Shown: piece by piece, positions 63,684-64,000 of the stretch
Position numbering within the stretch: position 1 is the first letter of the stretch
How the letters are laid out: each line of letters opens with the position of its first letter
DNA from: Allobosea sp. ASV33
GTDB taxonomy: Bacteria > Pseudomonadota > Alphaproteobacteria > Rhizobiales > Beijerinckiaceae
Direction of reading: 5' to 3'
NCBI RefSeq assembly: GCF_016428755.1
Contig: NZ_JAELTI010000009.1
Location: forward strand, 27,640-91,639
Length of the DNA stretch: 64,000 nt
Program-made: the position numbers and the translations under genes
The notes under the pieces: generated by a model
Told to the model about the DNA's origin: nothing
Database searches by the model: none
The model's input: only the letters and a program-made list of their open reading frames with translations

Positions 63684-64000
63684 TGCAGTCCGACGCCAGA
63701 GACACCCCCGCCAGCGAATTGCCGAGCGACGAGATCATCGCTCCCCTGCCGCGCATCACGCTGCAGGCTTTCTGCGAAACGCCGGCGGTCGCCGCGACCA
63801 TGCAGGCCGCCGTCGCCGACCGGCGGATGGACAAGGCGCATGCCCGCATCCAGATGGGCGGCCCCGCCGCGGCGGTCGAGGCCTTCCGCGCCTCGCCGAC
63901 GCCCAACATCATCGTGCTCGAGGCGGTCGCCGACCCGGCGACCCTCGTCGCGCATCTCGATGCCCTGTCCGAAAGCTGCGATGCCGGCACGAAGGTCGTC
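63683..64000 (+). CDS. cpaE: CpaE/TadZ pilus localisation protein, N-terminal part (cut by window edge)
   Basis: First 106 codons. The translation (SDEIIAPLPRITLQAFCE..., then NIIVLEAVADPATLVAHLDALSESCDAGTKVV) fits the receiver-like N-domain of CpaE/TadZ, which comes before its ParA-like ATPase domain, and the order cpaC-cpaD-cpaE is standard. Overlaps the cpaD stop (TGATG). The ATPase part is outside the window, so the call rests on context and this fragment. Confidence 0.82.
   Translation, partial: MQSDARDTPASELPSDEIIAPLPRITLQAFCETPAVAATMQAAVADRRMDKAHARIQMGGPAAAVEAFRASPTPNIIVLEAVADPATLVAHLDALSESCDAGTKVV

Overview
The window is high-GC, densely coded bacterial chromosome. The gene content points to an alphaproteobacterium of the Hyphomicrobiales (Rhizobiales). 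Markers are the ahcY-HPr-EIIA-hprK-chvG-chvI-pckA block, a DivL-type kinase, a TsaE-AmgK fusion, AddAB in place of RecBCD, FYDLN_acid and DUF1194 proteins, a CP4-type EPSP synthase and short palindromes scattered between genes. A Bosea/Methylobacteriaceae-like host would fit, but the genus is a guess. I see no phage, IS element, CRISPR array or rRNA. Apart from the palindromes, the sequence looks like core genome.

Layout. 1-4.4 kb: end of a CLC chloride transporter gene, an Lrp-type regulator divergent from a diaminopropionate ammonia-lyase/GST pair, and a Bcr/CflA efflux pump. 4.4-8.4 kb: PBP1A, DoxX, thioredoxin and a DUF1345 membrane protein. 8.4-25.7 kb, all on the minus strand: chvI-chvG-hprK-EIIA-HPr-(small membrane ORF)-ahcY-divL-tsaE/amgK-murU-addB-addA. 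Most junctions here are ATGA or other short overlaps, so much of it is probably co-transcribed. The block joins envelope sensing (ChvGI), the nitrogen-type PTS, the methyl cycle, cell-cycle control, t6A tRNA modification, peptidoglycan recycling and double-strand-break repair.

25.8-41.4 kb is metabolic: a HugZ-like protein, PEP carboxykinase, DUF4105, an NhaD-type antiporter beside an orphan TRAP permease (DctQM without DctP), a class II amidotransferase, a ThDP enzyme paired with an aldehyde dehydrogenase, arginase, a Gfo/Idh oxidoreductase and a D-cysteine desulfhydrase-type PLP enzyme. 41.7-51.5 kb is housekeeping: tRNA-Ala(GGC), FYDLN protein, aroA-cmk, a DUF1194 VWA protein, hrpB and trpA-accD-folC. 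51.5-57.3 kb holds a lipoprotein, an aldo/keto reductase, an L,D-transpeptidase, an aldose epimerase divergent from a dgoK/PfkB-kinase pair, and a retropepsin-like protease.

57.4-64 kb is a Tad (Flp) pilus locus. One arm (minus strand) carries two TadE-like pseudopilins and a short stand-alone secretin N-domain protein. The other (plus strand) carries the Flp pilin gene (only 55 codons), then cpaA, cpaB, cpaC, cpaD and the start of cpaE, where the window ends. TTAACC/TTAA-N7-TTGA sequences ahead of the pilin gene and cpaB suggest CtrA control, which would link the pilus to the DivL pathway encoded about 40 kb away.

No clearly new multi-gene system stands out. The best leads are a perfect 20-bp inverted repeat upstream of ahcY, a 50-codon membrane ORF in the PTS block, the ThDP/ALDH cassette, the stand-alone CpaC N-domain protein, and a pair of palindromes with compensatory changes flanking the DUF4105 gene.
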